64,000 bases of DNA from Owenia fusiformis (Eukaryota; Annelida; Polychaeta; Sabellida; Oweniidae): assembly GCA_903813345.2 (NCBI GenBank), contig CAIIXF020000007.1, positions 5,647,730 to 5,711,729 on the forward strand, given 5' to 3'. Under the pieces are notes generated by a model that saw only the letters and a list, made by a program, of their open reading frames with translations, searched no databases and was not told the DNA's origin. This document shows positions 22,441 to 32,831 of the stretch, piece by piece. Numbering within the stretch: the first letter of the stretch is position 1; each line of letters starts with the position of its first letter. Both the position numbers and the translations under genes were made by a program.

Positions 22441-23783
22441 TTTATAACCTAAAAGGCCGAAAGATTGTGTGGCAAATATTGAAATGGGGATCGTCAACAT
22501 ATTGTGTTAGCTTTGATCTCTTCGAATCCGTTGAATCCTAAGCGATTGGAGTTGTTTAGATCACTTAACGAATGGTATGAAATGATGAGGTTTTGGGTTT
22601 TTTCAAAGTTTATAATGGCGGCCAATGGGGGATTTTAGCAAAATATCCCGAAAATTAAATCATTAAAAGGCCGAAAGATCTGTGGATGGATCTTGCTGTT
22701 TTATATATCAAAATGAACACTTCGTTGGGTCTAACAAGGATCCGTTGAATCCTAAGAAAATAAATGATTTGTTAAAAGTTATTAAGATTTCAAATTTTGA
22801 TGACGACTGCTCTCCATTGAAATCTTTGGACCATGAAATGTCGATTTACGCGCATGCGTTGTGACGTTATTTCCATTATTCTACGCCATGGAATAGTCTA
22901 GGCTAGATCTAGTTCAACGTCGTTAAACTCAATAACGGCGTTCTTTATTATTAGGAATTTTCTTGGGGCCATTATTGAGTTAAACCTCCTTACTATTCTT
23001 TCCTTTGATGCAAGTTCTGAATCCATCGAAACCATTTTTCCGCGATAACATGCAACTGATACTTGACAATAATATAAAAACACATAACTTCAAGCGATTT
23101 AACACAATATTATTGTGTTAAATGTTCATTTATACGAGTAAAATGAGGCTACACTTACCAATCTCTAAAGTGACATTTCAGCATGTCCGTCATTGTGTCT
23201 GTTCGTCTGAGTGTCCCGGATCGTAAAATTAAACTACCAGCGAAACGAAATTGTTGTCAAATAGATTGATAATTATTATCGCGATTACTCGGGATAAAAA
23301 GATCAATTTTGAGGATAACAGGTATCTTTGATTAATTTATATAGCGCGTATATACACGCAAAATAGTTATTAATTGCAAACCAACTGTTCGTCAATGCAG
23401 TGCCGTGATGACGGTTAATTCCTGAAACGATTTGCAATTTCGATGTTACCGAAACTGACCGACATTTTCGTCATATTCCAAACCTGTCTCCAATATTTTC
23501 GTAATTATGCATCATAATACGGGATACGGGACGGGGTGTATGTGTTTATAAGGTATGTATGCATGCTTAAATCACATTCTTTGTGTAATATTGCCATGTT
23601 TTCAGGGTTCAATTAGTTCCGCTTGTCGAAACCTGCTGAACGATTAAATTAACGCATCAAAGGCAAAATGGTCATGGAGGTTAGACCTAGCCGGGCCATA
23701 ACACATGTCAGATAAGAAACGAGGCCCGGGCTAGGTCTAATGTTGTTGGACTAGGCTAGATCTAGACAAGATAAATAAAGCCA
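22441..23783. other. non-coding stretch with a short palindrome
   Basis: I see no gene. AAAGGCCGAAAGAT and CCGTTGAATCCTAAG each occur twice about 215 bp apart (22447/22663 and 22523/22741), a degenerate tandem repeat. GTTAAACTCAATAACGGC at 22922-22939 pairs with 22968-22985, giving an 18-bp-arm hairpin with two mismatches. Confidence 0.55.
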
Positions 23784-23990
23784 TCCCATTTCTTTACCCC
23801 AAGTCATACCAACACAAGAGGCCACAGCCAGAAATTCTACAAATCCAGATGTAACCTTGCCCTGAGACGAGGATTCTTCAGTCAGCGTACAGTAGGCGAC
23901 TGGAACAACCTCCCAGAGAACGTAGTTACAGCCCTAACATTAGACGATTTCAAAGCAAAGGTCGACGCCTACTACTACCCAGACATGTAA
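23784..23990 (+). pseudogene. 3' end of a non-LTR retrotransposon (LINE) ORF2
   Basis: The frame reads SHFFTPSHTNTRGHSQKFYK, then RRGFFSQRTVGDWNNLP and ENVVTALTLDDFKAKVDAYY, and ends at a stop at 23988. The pattern TRGH ... FFS-R-V-WN-LP-VV ... FK is the usual carboxyl end of CR1/Jockey-like LINE reverse-transcriptase proteins. Only the last 68 residues are present, the 5' truncation normal for LINEs. An AT-rich tail and a (GAT)n tract follow within 250 bp. Confidence 0.75.
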
Positions 23991-24207
23991 GATCACAGGG
24001 AACCTAGGATGATCAGTTAACATTACACTAGTCTAGTATTTTCGCCCATGTTCAAAATAATTTTATTGCAACTGTCACATTGAATTACACACACTACCGT
24101 CTTTGGGAAATAAAACACCAAAGAAATTGAAAACTGCCCATAAGAATCCATGTAAATAATAAAACCAGAAGGGAGGACAACACAGGACTAACCTTACCCT
24201 CCTAAAC

Positions 24208-24233
24208 ATGATGATGATGATGATGATGATGAT
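24208..24233. repeat. (ATG)n microsatellite
   Basis: Eight or so perfect ATG/GAT triplets in a row. It may mark the tail region of the LINE fragment just upstream. Confidence 0.9.
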
Positions 24234-24452
24234 TAGTTTTATACCAGCCAATATCCAGTTTGGCATCACATTCAGCTTGACATGACATCCTGTAATTAAA
24301 TGCAAGTCCCTAGCACTCCTCACCATCGTACGGCCCCTTGTCCCATAGGCATCCGTTCTTGCCTTCCCCTCCCTCCTAGCCGTCAATATTCGCCCATTAT
24401 TATCAAAGTTGGGTCCAATCCTCTTGGTTTTCTTCGGTTTGGGAACAACAAC
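24234..24452 (-). other. unidentified reading frame, possible exon
   Basis: On the minus strand about 70 residues stay open and look protein-like. They read VVVPKPKKTKRIGPNFDN, then RREGKARTDAYGTRGRTMVR and SARDLHLITGCHVKLNVMPN, ending against the microsatellite. The A-x-D-L-x-x-I-T-G-x-x-V-x-L-x-V spacing resembles the core of SRF-type MADS boxes (A-Y-E-L-S-T-L-T-G-T-Q-V-M-L-L-V), but the usual preceding basic helix is not obvious. It could be a host exon, a captured exon in a repeat, or chance. The splice signals are weak. Confidence 0.25.
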
Positions 24453-25515
24453 CTATTCTGTCCACTATTAATCTATTTTACGGTAGATTTTTGTAAACGC
24501 TGTTGAAAATAATTGAAAATGGTTGTATTCTTTGAAAATCGATATAAAATTTGCTGACCTTATATTTTGCTTGGTATGGGTTACAGGCCCATGTGAAAAG
24601 GTCAAGCTCGTTGAATTCTACGATATAAGGCAGGTAAATTCCCTGAGCTCTGGGGATTCACCGACCTCTGGGAATTTGGCGACTATTCCTAACTGTTTAA
24701 GGTAACTTATAACTTAATCAAAAAATCCAAGATGGCCGAAACCAGGAAGCACATGGCATTTGAGTATAATCTGACCATCAAAATTAACTGTCTTTTGGTT
24801 GGATTTTCTCTCAATTTTTTAGTTCCTCTTATCATTTATATAACCAGGCTCACTGTGGTAATGCAAATAGAAACAGTAATTATTTTGGAATGGGAATTTG
24901 AGTCCTCTGAAAATGTGACAGAAAAATTGACAAAAAGAGTAGGCAAAGGTCCCTGAACATTTTTTTTCTAATTTCTCTGAAACATCCCTTTAAAATAGCC
25001 CAAAATGGAAGGAGCTTTAGAATTTTGAAATCTCTCATACAAATTAAAAAAAATAGAAAAAAACAATTTGAGAAGTGTACTTTTTTCCTTATTTTGATCC
25101 CAATTTTTTTATCTGGTAATTTTTGAAATTTCCGTTGCTCCTTCGTTTTTGATATATGTTTGAAGTATATTTTCTGAAATCTTCAGATATTTTGAATCAG
25201 CGGTTTTTCACAGGCTACTCCTAGAAAAAAATCTTCTCAAATTCTTTAAACGGCACTTTTTTTCTCAAACTAAAGTTTTGTTGTTGTTCATTGATGTCTT
25301 TGAAATGATTACAGTGCACAAGCATATGTGAAATAATAAAAACGACTTCTCAGGAAGAGTTTGAAAATTTCAAGATTGTGAAATTTTCAATTTTTTCTGA
25401 AAATCGATTAAGTTAACAGTCACCTTAACTCCTTCATGACTGACAATTTTGGGGAAAATGGAAAGAAATTAAAAACTGAAATGTAAATGAATCTAGAAGC
25501 AAGAAAAAGAAGCAA
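24453..25515. other. non-coding AT-rich stretch
   Basis: No gene or structured repeat is visible. The short plus-strand frames here have biased composition and no recognisable domain. Confidence 0.5.
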
Positions 25516-25893
25516 TATAAAATACCATCCAATAACCCGGAAGTGAATTATAGAAATATAGGTAGCGTGAGCCAGAACAAAGGGAAATTGGACTAGTACT
25601 TCATAAGAAATTACTAATGAGGTAAGTGATGAATCGGTGTCAGGAATATGATAGAATGATAGGTCTAGTGTAAAAAGGGTGAAGTTACAAGGTGAAATAT
25701 AAACCTACACAAATACAACACAGCAAGCTAAAAGAATAAGGGATTAGGTACTTTAAATATCACCACACCAACTACCAACTAATAGTAAATCACACGAGAA
25801 ATATATTCATTCAATAAAGTCTATTCTATTATACTTGCGTTTTATGTCGCAACTGAAATATATATATGTACAATGCGAATAAATAGTATTTAT
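25516..25893 (-). repeat. fragment of gypsy LTR family 2
   Basis: From TATAAAATACCATCC to CAATGCGAATAAATAG it matches the first 380 bases (plus-strand sense) of the LTR at 3906, with few differences. No primer site adjoins it. Confidence 0.85.
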
Positions 25894-26336
25894 TATCTTA
25901 ATCCTTGATGTGATTGTGGCTTTAAGGAGTCATTGATGTTTTATAAGAAATAATAATTCAAATGCTTTTTACTTAGTTGCGACAAAGTTGAACATCTTTA
26001 AAATGGCTAATTAGCCTAATTAGCTTATTGGAATATCATTTTTAACTCACCTTAAGAGTTGATACCCTATTACCTGTCAAGAAACCACTTGTCTTCTACC
26101 ATGGTGCGCCAAATTAGCCATTCCCTGAATTTTCAGGGAAAGCACCATATAAAGGGCACTCCCCTGCGAAAAAACTTCAACAAGAATTATTATTAAACAT
26201 TCTAACATTTTTATTTCATTGTGAAACTTAATCATCAATCACTTACATTTTTCATTTTATTTGTTTTAGTTCATTTCTTTTTTAATTTTATATTATGTTA
26301 TTGTTTGTTATCTTTAGAGTCCTATGTTAGTTATTA
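25894..26336. other. 3' flank of the tyrosine-recombinase element with a nested hairpin
   Basis: No gene. ATGGTGC (26101) and GCACCAT (26148) enclose TTCCCTGAATTTTCAGGGAA, a near-perfect 20-bp palindrome, giving a compact double hairpin near the likely terminus of the element that follows. Confidence 0.5.
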
Positions 26337-27197
26337 TTATCTTATATATTTTCTGAAAGCCAGGGACTTCCATCGTCCAATCTTTTGTATGTTATAGTCA
26401 TCTAGACCAATCCTAGCCGCCCAAGTAGCCCCGCCTATCCTAAAGCTATGTGACTTGTACAGCTTTGTGTCCATTTGGCAAAAAGTAAACAGTTTCTTTA
26501 AGTTTTTATTGAATGAATAACGAGTTACTGGTGAGCCCACCTGGGTCACAAACATTGGTCCTTCCCTTCCTTGTGTAGTAAACATATATTGATCTAGTAA
26601 TGCTACTGGACATATGTCTTTTTCTTGTGGTCTTATGATCACACTCTGTGGTGATTTACTATGTTTGAATGATTCAAATTTTATAACATAACCTTCTGGT
26701 TGTTTATGTTTGTCTTTTCTCAATAAATTATGTTGACTTACAGTTATTTCACCAATCCTTAATAAACCAAATAAAGCTACTGACATCATTGTTTTTTGTA
26801 ATAATACTAAATATTGATTATTTTCTATGATTTTTAAAGCATGGAACAGTTGTTTGAGAATTTCTGGTGTTATTGGTAAACGAGAGTCACAAGAAGGGTT
26901 TTGTTTTGAAATCCCAGTTAATGCTTGGTTTACTAGAAATGATTTAGTTGGATCCGGTAAATCTCTAATTTTATGATGGTAGGCTAGACCAGATATCAAA
27001 GTCCTTATAGAATTTGGTGCTAAATTTTTATGAATTAAAAATGCTATAAATAGTCCAGTACTTACAGGGGTTAAAGGTATTTTTCCTAGTTGAGTTACTT
27101 CATTGAATTGTTCCAAGTAAATAATACTCCTGTTATAAATCTGTATTGTTCCTTGAGCTAAAGCTGAGTTTATTGTCGTATTTAAAGTGTCAACCAA
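26337..27197 (-). CDS. tyrosine recombinase
   Basis: This 286-residue frame matches the phage-integrase fold. It has an amino helical part, the first catalytic Arg in LFGLLRIGEI (about residue 147), the H-x-x-R box in SHSFRIGGAT (about 250), and GRWKSLAFRKYIR, whose last Tyr (about 284) is the expected nucleophile. The enzyme would recombine the circular cDNA of the element into the genome. It follows RT/RNase H directly, as in Ngaro and DIRS elements. The frame is intact from start to stop in this copy. Confidence 0.85.
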   Translation of the reverse strand: MVDTLNTTINSALAQGTIQIYNRSIIYLEQFNEVTQLGKIPLTPVSTGLFIAFLIHKNLAPNSIRTLISGLAYHHKIRDLPDPTKSFLVNQALTGISKQNPSCDSRLPITPEILKQLFHALKIIENNQYLVLLQKTMMSVALFGLLRIGEITVSQHNLLRKDKHKQPEGYVIKFESFKHSKSPQSVIIRPQEKDICPVALLDQYMFTTQGREGPMFVTQVGSPVTRYSFNKNLKKLFTFCQMDTKLYKSHSFRIGGATWAARIGLDDYNIQKIGRWKSLAFRKYIR

Positions 27198-28365
27198 TTG
27201 CTGGGTTGTAATTCCTCTGGTATCTGATCTTGTTTCATATTTTTGATTGTTGAGAGTTTCTGAAAAACATGAATGTTACCCCTGGATAGAGCATCTGCTA
27301 ATGTATTGTCTTTTCCTGGAATATACAACCTTATGTTGTGAGATAAACACTGTAGTATCATAGGTCTAAGCAAGTTCATGATACTTGTGTCTTTTGATGA
27401 ATATCATTTGAACTGCTTCTCGGTTTCCAGTACTACGTTTTTTCGCCTTCTTGTTTTGTTTTATTTATGAAAAGGAAATCGTCCAAAATATGTTCCATAT
27501 TTTTTATATTGTATTTTGTTTTTGCTATCCATTCTAATGATGAGCTGAATGCTTCAAATATACTACAAGCGTTAGATAGTCCCATAGGGAGCATTTTATC
27601 ATAATAATACTTTCCTTCCCATTCCATGCCTAACATGTAGTGGTCTTCCTTATGAATTGGTACTATTCTAAACGCCGATTTTATGTCCGTTTTTGTCATA
27701 AAACAGTTTTTTCCCATTTTTTGTATGTGACCTATAGCGTCATCTATTGTCGCATATGATACTGTTGTGTCTTCTTTTATGAACCCATCATTAACCGATT
27801 GTCCCTCTGGGAAAGGTAGATGGTGAATTCTTTGAAACTCTCCTGGTTTTTGTTTTGGTACTTGACCTATTGGTGAAATGATTAAGTTTTTGAAAGGTTT
27901 TTCTTTAAATGGACCTGCTATGTGACCAATTTTTATATCGATATCTAATTTTTCTTTCATAATCTTAGGGTTTTCATAAGCTGATTTTAGATTTTTGTGA
28001 ATTTTTTCTGTCTTAATACCAAATGATTTTATTCTGAAACCTTCTTGAAAACCTGAAATTAAGAATTTTGTTTTTTCAATGTCATATTCTTGTAGTTCTT
28101 GGTTTAATACTTTAGCGTTTACTGGAGTAGTTACCATCGTAGTCACGTTTTCTATCATTATGTTCTTCTTTGGACTGTCTTTGGGGACCACCTGGTCTCC
28201 TTTCTCTGGTACAATAACATCCCCTGTGTTGTTCATCGCATTTTGGGCATGTGTGTTTGTAACCGCATTTGTTGTTACAGAAGCGGCCTCTGTGGTATTG
28301 GAAACACCATCCCTTTGGAAAACGAAAATCACGATTTTCTTCTTGCGATCCTTGGGTAATATCAT
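27182..28365 (-). pseudogene. reverse transcriptase and RNase H part of the YR element
   Basis: RT reads in 27433-28365 with SPIGQVPKQKPGEFQRIHHL, KTDIKSAFRIVPIHKEDHYM, GLSNACSIFEAFS and the active-site HILDDFLF. The LDDF form is typical of DIRS-group RTs. The RNase H tail with NTLADALSR reads at 27182-27379, next to the recombinase. The whole is shorter than the family usually has and is not intact. Confidence 0.82.
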
Positions 28366-28552
28366 TGTTGATCATTGCTTTTGCAGTTGTCCAATGTTGG
28401 AAGTGCAGCACATTCCATGGCCATTTTCCTTCAGCTCTTTCATTACGAAAGTTGCAATCGTAGTATCTCCATCCCTTCTTTTCTTGGTATAGTTCTGTCA
28501 CAAGGGCTAGGTGTTTCATCAGTTGTGGCCCAGATGTGGTGAATTTCTGCAT
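28112..28552 (-). pseudogene. gag-like Cys/His finger region of the YR element
   Basis: The segment CFQYHRGRFCNNKCGYKH followed by CPKCDEQHRGCYC is a CCCH-plus-CCHC-like cluster of the kind found at the end of DIRS and Ngaro Gag proteins, where it binds RNA. It overlaps the start of the RT frame, as these elements commonly arrange gag and pol. Confidence 0.65.
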
Positions 28553-28782
28553 ATAGACGGCGGAATATGATGCAAATGCCTTGCACCATTAAGGGAATGT
28601 GAGTGGTTTTTTTTCTTATTGTTCTGTTGTATGTGTAGATTTGGCTTCCTTCAGAGCCATCTAACATTTGCGTTACAGTCAAACCACCTAACTGACGTGT
28701 TTGTAGGTCTATTTCCTTGTGTATCAGCTCAAACTCTATGTATTCATATGACCAGATTTTTTCTTTTAGTTTTTTTGAAATT

Positions 28783-30258
28783 TTATTCTCTATTGGAGAG
28801 GTTTGAAACGAAAAGGGGTTGAGGCCTGAATTGTATTGGTTTTGGTATATTTATCTGTTGATTTTGTAGTTGGAATAGCAGCAATTGTATTTGATAATTA
28901 GTATTCATCTGTTGAACTGGATTTGCTAACAATTGAATCGGTATCGTTTGGTTTATATTTGATTGTTGTATCTGCATAGGTTGTTGTTGTGGCTGATCTA
29001 CTTGTTGTATGTTCATAGGCTGTGGTTGGTGAATTATAACTGCCTGTTGTCCATTGTTGTGTATTGGACCAGGCTGTATAATAGGTTGATTACTAGTTAT
29101 TGTGTGACTTGGTAACCCCGGTATATTAACAGTATTGTTACCTGTGCTCGCTGTATCTTTTGCTGACACTGGGGCCTCTTGAGTTGCATAGGAATGGTCT
29201 GTGCTTTTGGACCAGTGGCGTAGCGTGGCAATTTTACTACGGGACGCAAAATTCCAAAATTGGGATGGGGGGGGAGTTTACCCGATACGCATTCATTTCC
29301 ACTTGAAATTTACTCTACGAGCCTACGAGTGGTGCCATATATCACTCTGGAAATACAGATTTTTATTTATAGAATGAATGCAGGAATTATTCAAAAGACT
29401 TGACAATGACAATCAGGAATGATTGATTCTCAAGAACTGGGAAATTTAAATGGCTCACTTTGTTGGAAAGTCAAAATCTCTTAATCTTGGCCATTGCCCC
29501 TCAACAAGACGTCGCTTTCTCCTTGGATCAGTCAAACAATCACGCAGTGCCTCGTCTCCTTGAGATCATCATAATCTGGTCCATTTCTACACAAAAATAA
29601 TTTTGAACATTTAAAAAATCTATTATCTTTGTAAAAATCTTACCTGAATAATTTACACTGAACAAAAAGATGTCTGCAGCAGACAGCACTGTTGATTACT
29701 CTTATTCAATGTCTTCCGATAAGATTTATGGATGAAAGGTACAGCCAAATCTTGCTTGGATATTATTATAGTATATAGATATTAGCGTAATTGATTAACT
29801 ATCCCTAATCATTAAATTCAAAAGATACTTACGCCAAAACTGGAGCTGGATTCGGCACATGAGCAGGCATTGTGTACTTAATACGGGGAGGTCATATGGA
29901 TTACATAAGAGTATTCACGAAATTATGAGAGTATAATTTGAAAGAATCATTAATGACATGTCGGGACTAAAATAAACACCTAATTTCTATGGTTGAACCC
30001 TGTTCAAAGATACGAAATGATAAGGTTGAACAATGGCTTTGCTTATTAAAACTTGAGAAATTTAGAATTTCCAAATATTCAGATAAACATTGGATTGTTC
30101 CAGTGGACGCATTTGCGTACTTTGCGTAAACGACGCTACACCACTGTGGACCCTTCAACAATGAGTCCACCTGGATTCATGTTGTATTGCGTCTGACCTA
30201 GCTCACCTGAGCTGGTCCCTGGTTGCGTTTCTACCAGTCCACCTGGGTTGGCGCCCAT
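28783..30258 (-). pseudogene. Gln/Pro-rich amino part of the YR-element gag, split by a DNA transposon
   Basis: A start at 30258 opens MGANPGGLVETQPGTSSGEL. The same kind of low-complexity sequence continues at 28783-29212 with many Gln, Asn, Pro and Ile (for example QPQPMNIQQVDQPQQQPM). The inverted-repeat element at 29213-30146 lies between the two. A disordered, Gln-rich Gag amino end is plausible; no domain is recognised. Confidence 0.55.
29213..30146. mobile_element. non-autonomous TIR transposon inside gag
   Basis: The left end CAGTGGCGTAGCGTGG and right end (reverse complement CAGTGGTGTAGCGTCG) are near-identical inverted repeats. TGGAC flanks both sides (29208-29212 and 30147-30151). 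The CAGTGGCGTAGC terminus is common among hAT-type elements, although the visible duplication is 5 bp rather than the usual 8. A short minus-strand stretch near 29470-29545 (DPRRKRRLVEGQWPRLRDF) may be the rest of a transposase. Confidence 0.7.
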
Positions 30259-30741
30259 TCTGGCTTTTTTGCTCACAGGTTCCCTGTTAAAATAGAAATT
30301 TTTACTTTTTATTAGTTATTGTTATTATTATTTGATATTTAAATTAAACAATTTTCATGTTTCAATAAATAATTTTTATTACATTAATCTATATTTTTAT
30401 TACTCTAAACTGATGTTATATTTTATATCATTTTTATCGTATATATATTAATACCATTCCAACAATTTTTGAAGTTCCTCTATCTTTGTTGATTTCTTCT
30501 TAGTAACAGTAAACTCCATTGCATTAACACAGAATATGCAAGGAACAAAAACCATGTTGCTAAACAAAAACTTACAATTTGCAATTTCTCCACTTTTAGC
30601 AACACTATAAAAGATAGTTGAGCTATGTTAGTTAACAAACAATGACTCCTTATGGCACAGATTTTTTTGAATGGGGCAGTACCGAGCTCCATGTTTTTAG
30701 ATTTTTGTTAGTCTTAATTAATCTTAAATATAGTGAACAGC

Positions 30742-31377
30742 TCAACTACTAAATTCTATCCTTATATTCCTACCCTCCTTTTCTTCTTTAAGGAAGTTAA
30801 GGAGCATCCCCCTCCATGATCTAGCCAAACGTTTTTCGCCAGTTTTGTTGAGATGTATGGGGTCTTTTGGGAGATTGACTATTTCTTCATGTTGATGTCT
30901 GTGGTCATTCATATCCTTGTGATGAAAATAAGTGATTCTATTGTCTTGAAGGCGTTTTAAGGATTTTTGAATGTGATGGTTGGTTGCTGCGATGTTAATG
31001 TTGAACTCAAGGGATTGTTGTAGTGTATTGATATATTTGTTATGTTTTGCGAAATGTCTTTTTAGTAACTGGCCAATGTAAACTTTTTTGCAATGAGGAT
31101 GATCGTCAAGATATGAATAGGCTAGGGAAATTAGTTTTCTGGCTATTTCTTTTGGGTTAGTGTCCTTTTTGATGTCATTTTCTCCCAGTTGAAGGATGAG
31201 TATCTGCGAGTCTTTACGCTTACTGTCTCTGAGCAGTGCTTTTACTTGATAGATCGTACCACCACTCTTCTCCGTACAGAGGCAGACCACCTGGTCTACC
31301 TTTAGCTTGTGGAAAGCTAAATAATGTTGCTGACTTTGGATCATCCTTCTTATGAATGAGTGACCCGTTATTTTCAC
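30742..31377 (-). CDS. SGNH/GDSL-type hydrolase frame
   Basis: A 211-residue intact frame. Residues 1-12 (MKITGHSFIRRM) carry the block I Ser in GHS. QLGENDIKKD (about 75-85) carries the Gly and Asn of blocks II and III. DPIHLNKTGEKRL (about 180-192) carries the catalytic Asp and His. These are the four SGNH blocks of GDSL esterases. Such hydrolase frames are a known companion of some Ngaro-type elements and LINEs, so I assign it to the YR element; here it lies upstream of gag on the same strand. The substrate is unknown, but lipid or ester hydrolysis is the family activity. Confidence 0.7.
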   Translation of the reverse strand: MKITGHSFIRRMIQSQQHYLAFHKLKVDQVVCLCTEKSGGTIYQVKALLRDSKRKDSQILILQLGENDIKKDTNPKEIARKLISLAYSYLDDHPHCKKVYIGQLLKRHFAKHNKYINTLQQSLEFNINIAATNHHIQKSLKRLQDNRITYFHHKDMNDHRHQHEEIVNLPKDPIHLNKTGEKRLARSWRGMLLNFLKEEKEGRNIRIEFSS

Positions 31378-31418
31378 TTTTACTTTAATGCTAAATATAC
31401 GTATAATATTTTATAATA

Positions 31419-32029
31419 CAGGGTGTCCCGAAAGTATGGGACCCCCCTAGGCAGACATATTCCAGTGTCCTCATAGTATGTGTCATATATCATTTTAAAG
31501 CTTATCCAAAGTTACATTGATTTGCCAAGTATCATGGTCTAACTCCAAAATGGGAAAAAGTTACAGTCATTTTAAAAGTTAGTGTTTTGTCAAAATAAAG
31601 TTCAATTTTACACCACATAACTTGTCAATGTGTCCCCCCTTGGCCATGTTAACAGCAGCAATTATTTTCAGAAATGACCTTTAAAGCCCTTCAAATAGGG
31701 GTGTGGAATTCTATAACCCTCTTAAAACATGTTAAGGGACTTTAAAAGAGTTTGCTTAGAGTTTCTACCCTCACCATTCTCTTTTTGCAACTCAATATCC
31801 ATCCGACCCGAAAAGAATTGCTGCTGTTAAGATGGCCCGAGAGGACACATTGACTAGTGATTTGGTGTAAAATTGAACTTAATTTTGACCAAACACTAAA
31901 TTTTAAAATGCATGTAATTTTTCACATTTGAGAGTTGAACCATGATACTTGGCAAATCAATGTAACTTTTGATAAGCTTTAAAATGATATATGACATATA
32001 CTATGAGGACACTGGAATATGTCTGCCTA
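31419..32029. mobile_element. mariner-type inverted-repeat element (MITE), right tip missing
   Basis: After TA (31417-31418) it starts CAGGGTGTCCCGAAAGTATG. About 200 bp (31440-31640) is repeated inverted at 31825-32029, including CATATTCCAGTGTCCTCATA and GGCAGACATATTCC. The outermost 30 bp of the right arm are absent: the element abuts gypsy leader sequence at 32030. No transposase frame is present. Confidence 0.75.
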
Positions 32030-32455
32030 TAGTGGTTGTCATGACCTTGTTGTCCCAGGACAGAGTGGTATCGTCTGGGGGGCCTGTTTCTTTTAATGGC
32101 TGCGGCCCACTAAATTCCACCTCCCCGTCCCGGTAATTCAAAATGGTAACAGACTCCTCGACATCCTGTCGAGAAGGCTGGGTAACAATTCCATCCCCCA
32201 CAGCTGACGGAGAGCTATCCTCGAGATGTTGTTCCGTTGTTAAATATTAGTCACGTGATCACTTATTGTCTTTAAGATCAATTACACCACACTCAGCAAG
32301 ATAAAAATTTGAACTAATTCACCAAACTATTTGTACAACAAAGCAAGCAAGCAAATCACTTAATAATTTTAATTAAGATCGTTAAAATTTAATTGGTAAA
32401 TCCAACCCAATTTAAGTGGATAATTTATAAAACTTAAAAAGATTTCAACTCCCCT
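32030..32455 (-). mobile_element. gypsy leader fragment (element A relative)
   Basis: Minus-strand translation at 32030-32201 gives GPPDDTTLSW and NYRDGEVEF, matching the small leader ORF of element A. The sequence further right (TTAAAATTTAATTGG, then CTTAAAAAGATTTCAACTCC) parallels 18905-18970. Gag and pol are not attached. Confidence 0.7.
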
Positions 32456-32831
32456 TTTATTGTTATTCAAAGCTATTAGCTATTAATTTAAAATTATTAC
32501 TTGTGTTTCGAGTACATTGTACATCTGTGACCAGTGAACAATATTTGTTGGAATTTATTTGTATTCATTTTGCTATAGCCTTAATTTTTATATCATGTTC
32601 AACTATCATCAAAAGCAAAATAGGGGTCCCTGTTGGAGTTAAACCAACAATACCTTGTCATGTATTACCATGAAAGATATCCCTTTGGGAGTTAGTAACT
32701 TTACTAAGATAATAGTCAAACAAAACATGAACAATTAGTGGTAAATTGAATCAAATGTAACTGGTCAAAGATGTAATGAATGCAACTGGAAACACAAGTA
32801 ATCGGATGTGGGCGTATTAGTATGTACTTCT
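32456..32831. other. non-coding AT-rich stretch
   Basis: No frame or repeat structure that I can support. Confidence 0.45.

Larger units (their letters stand above)
26101..31377 (-). mobile_element. tyrosine-recombinase retrotransposon (DIRS/Ngaro-like)
   Basis: On the minus strand the parts run SGNH hydrolase frame, Gln-rich gag-like frame, Cys/His finger frame, reverse transcriptase, RNase H tail, then a tyrosine recombinase instead of an integrase. That combination defines the DIRS order. The exact ends are uncertain, because I could not match split direct repeats or inverted terminal repeats; the limits are the hairpin at 26101 and the start of the hydrolase frame. It is broken in about three or four places and carries a DNA transposon in gag. 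Age looks intermediate. Confidence 0.8.

Noticed and set aside
24075-24207. Carboxyl extension with poly-Ile after the orphan frame
   Set aside because: Generated by reading through the (ATG)n microsatellite.
28079-28492. 137-residue hydrophobic plus-strand frame
   Set aside because: Antisense shadow of the YR-element gag and RT frames.
30480-30692. Membrane protein frame of 70 residues
   Set aside because: Composition reflects AT-rich sequence between hydrolase and gag; no second copy or domain.
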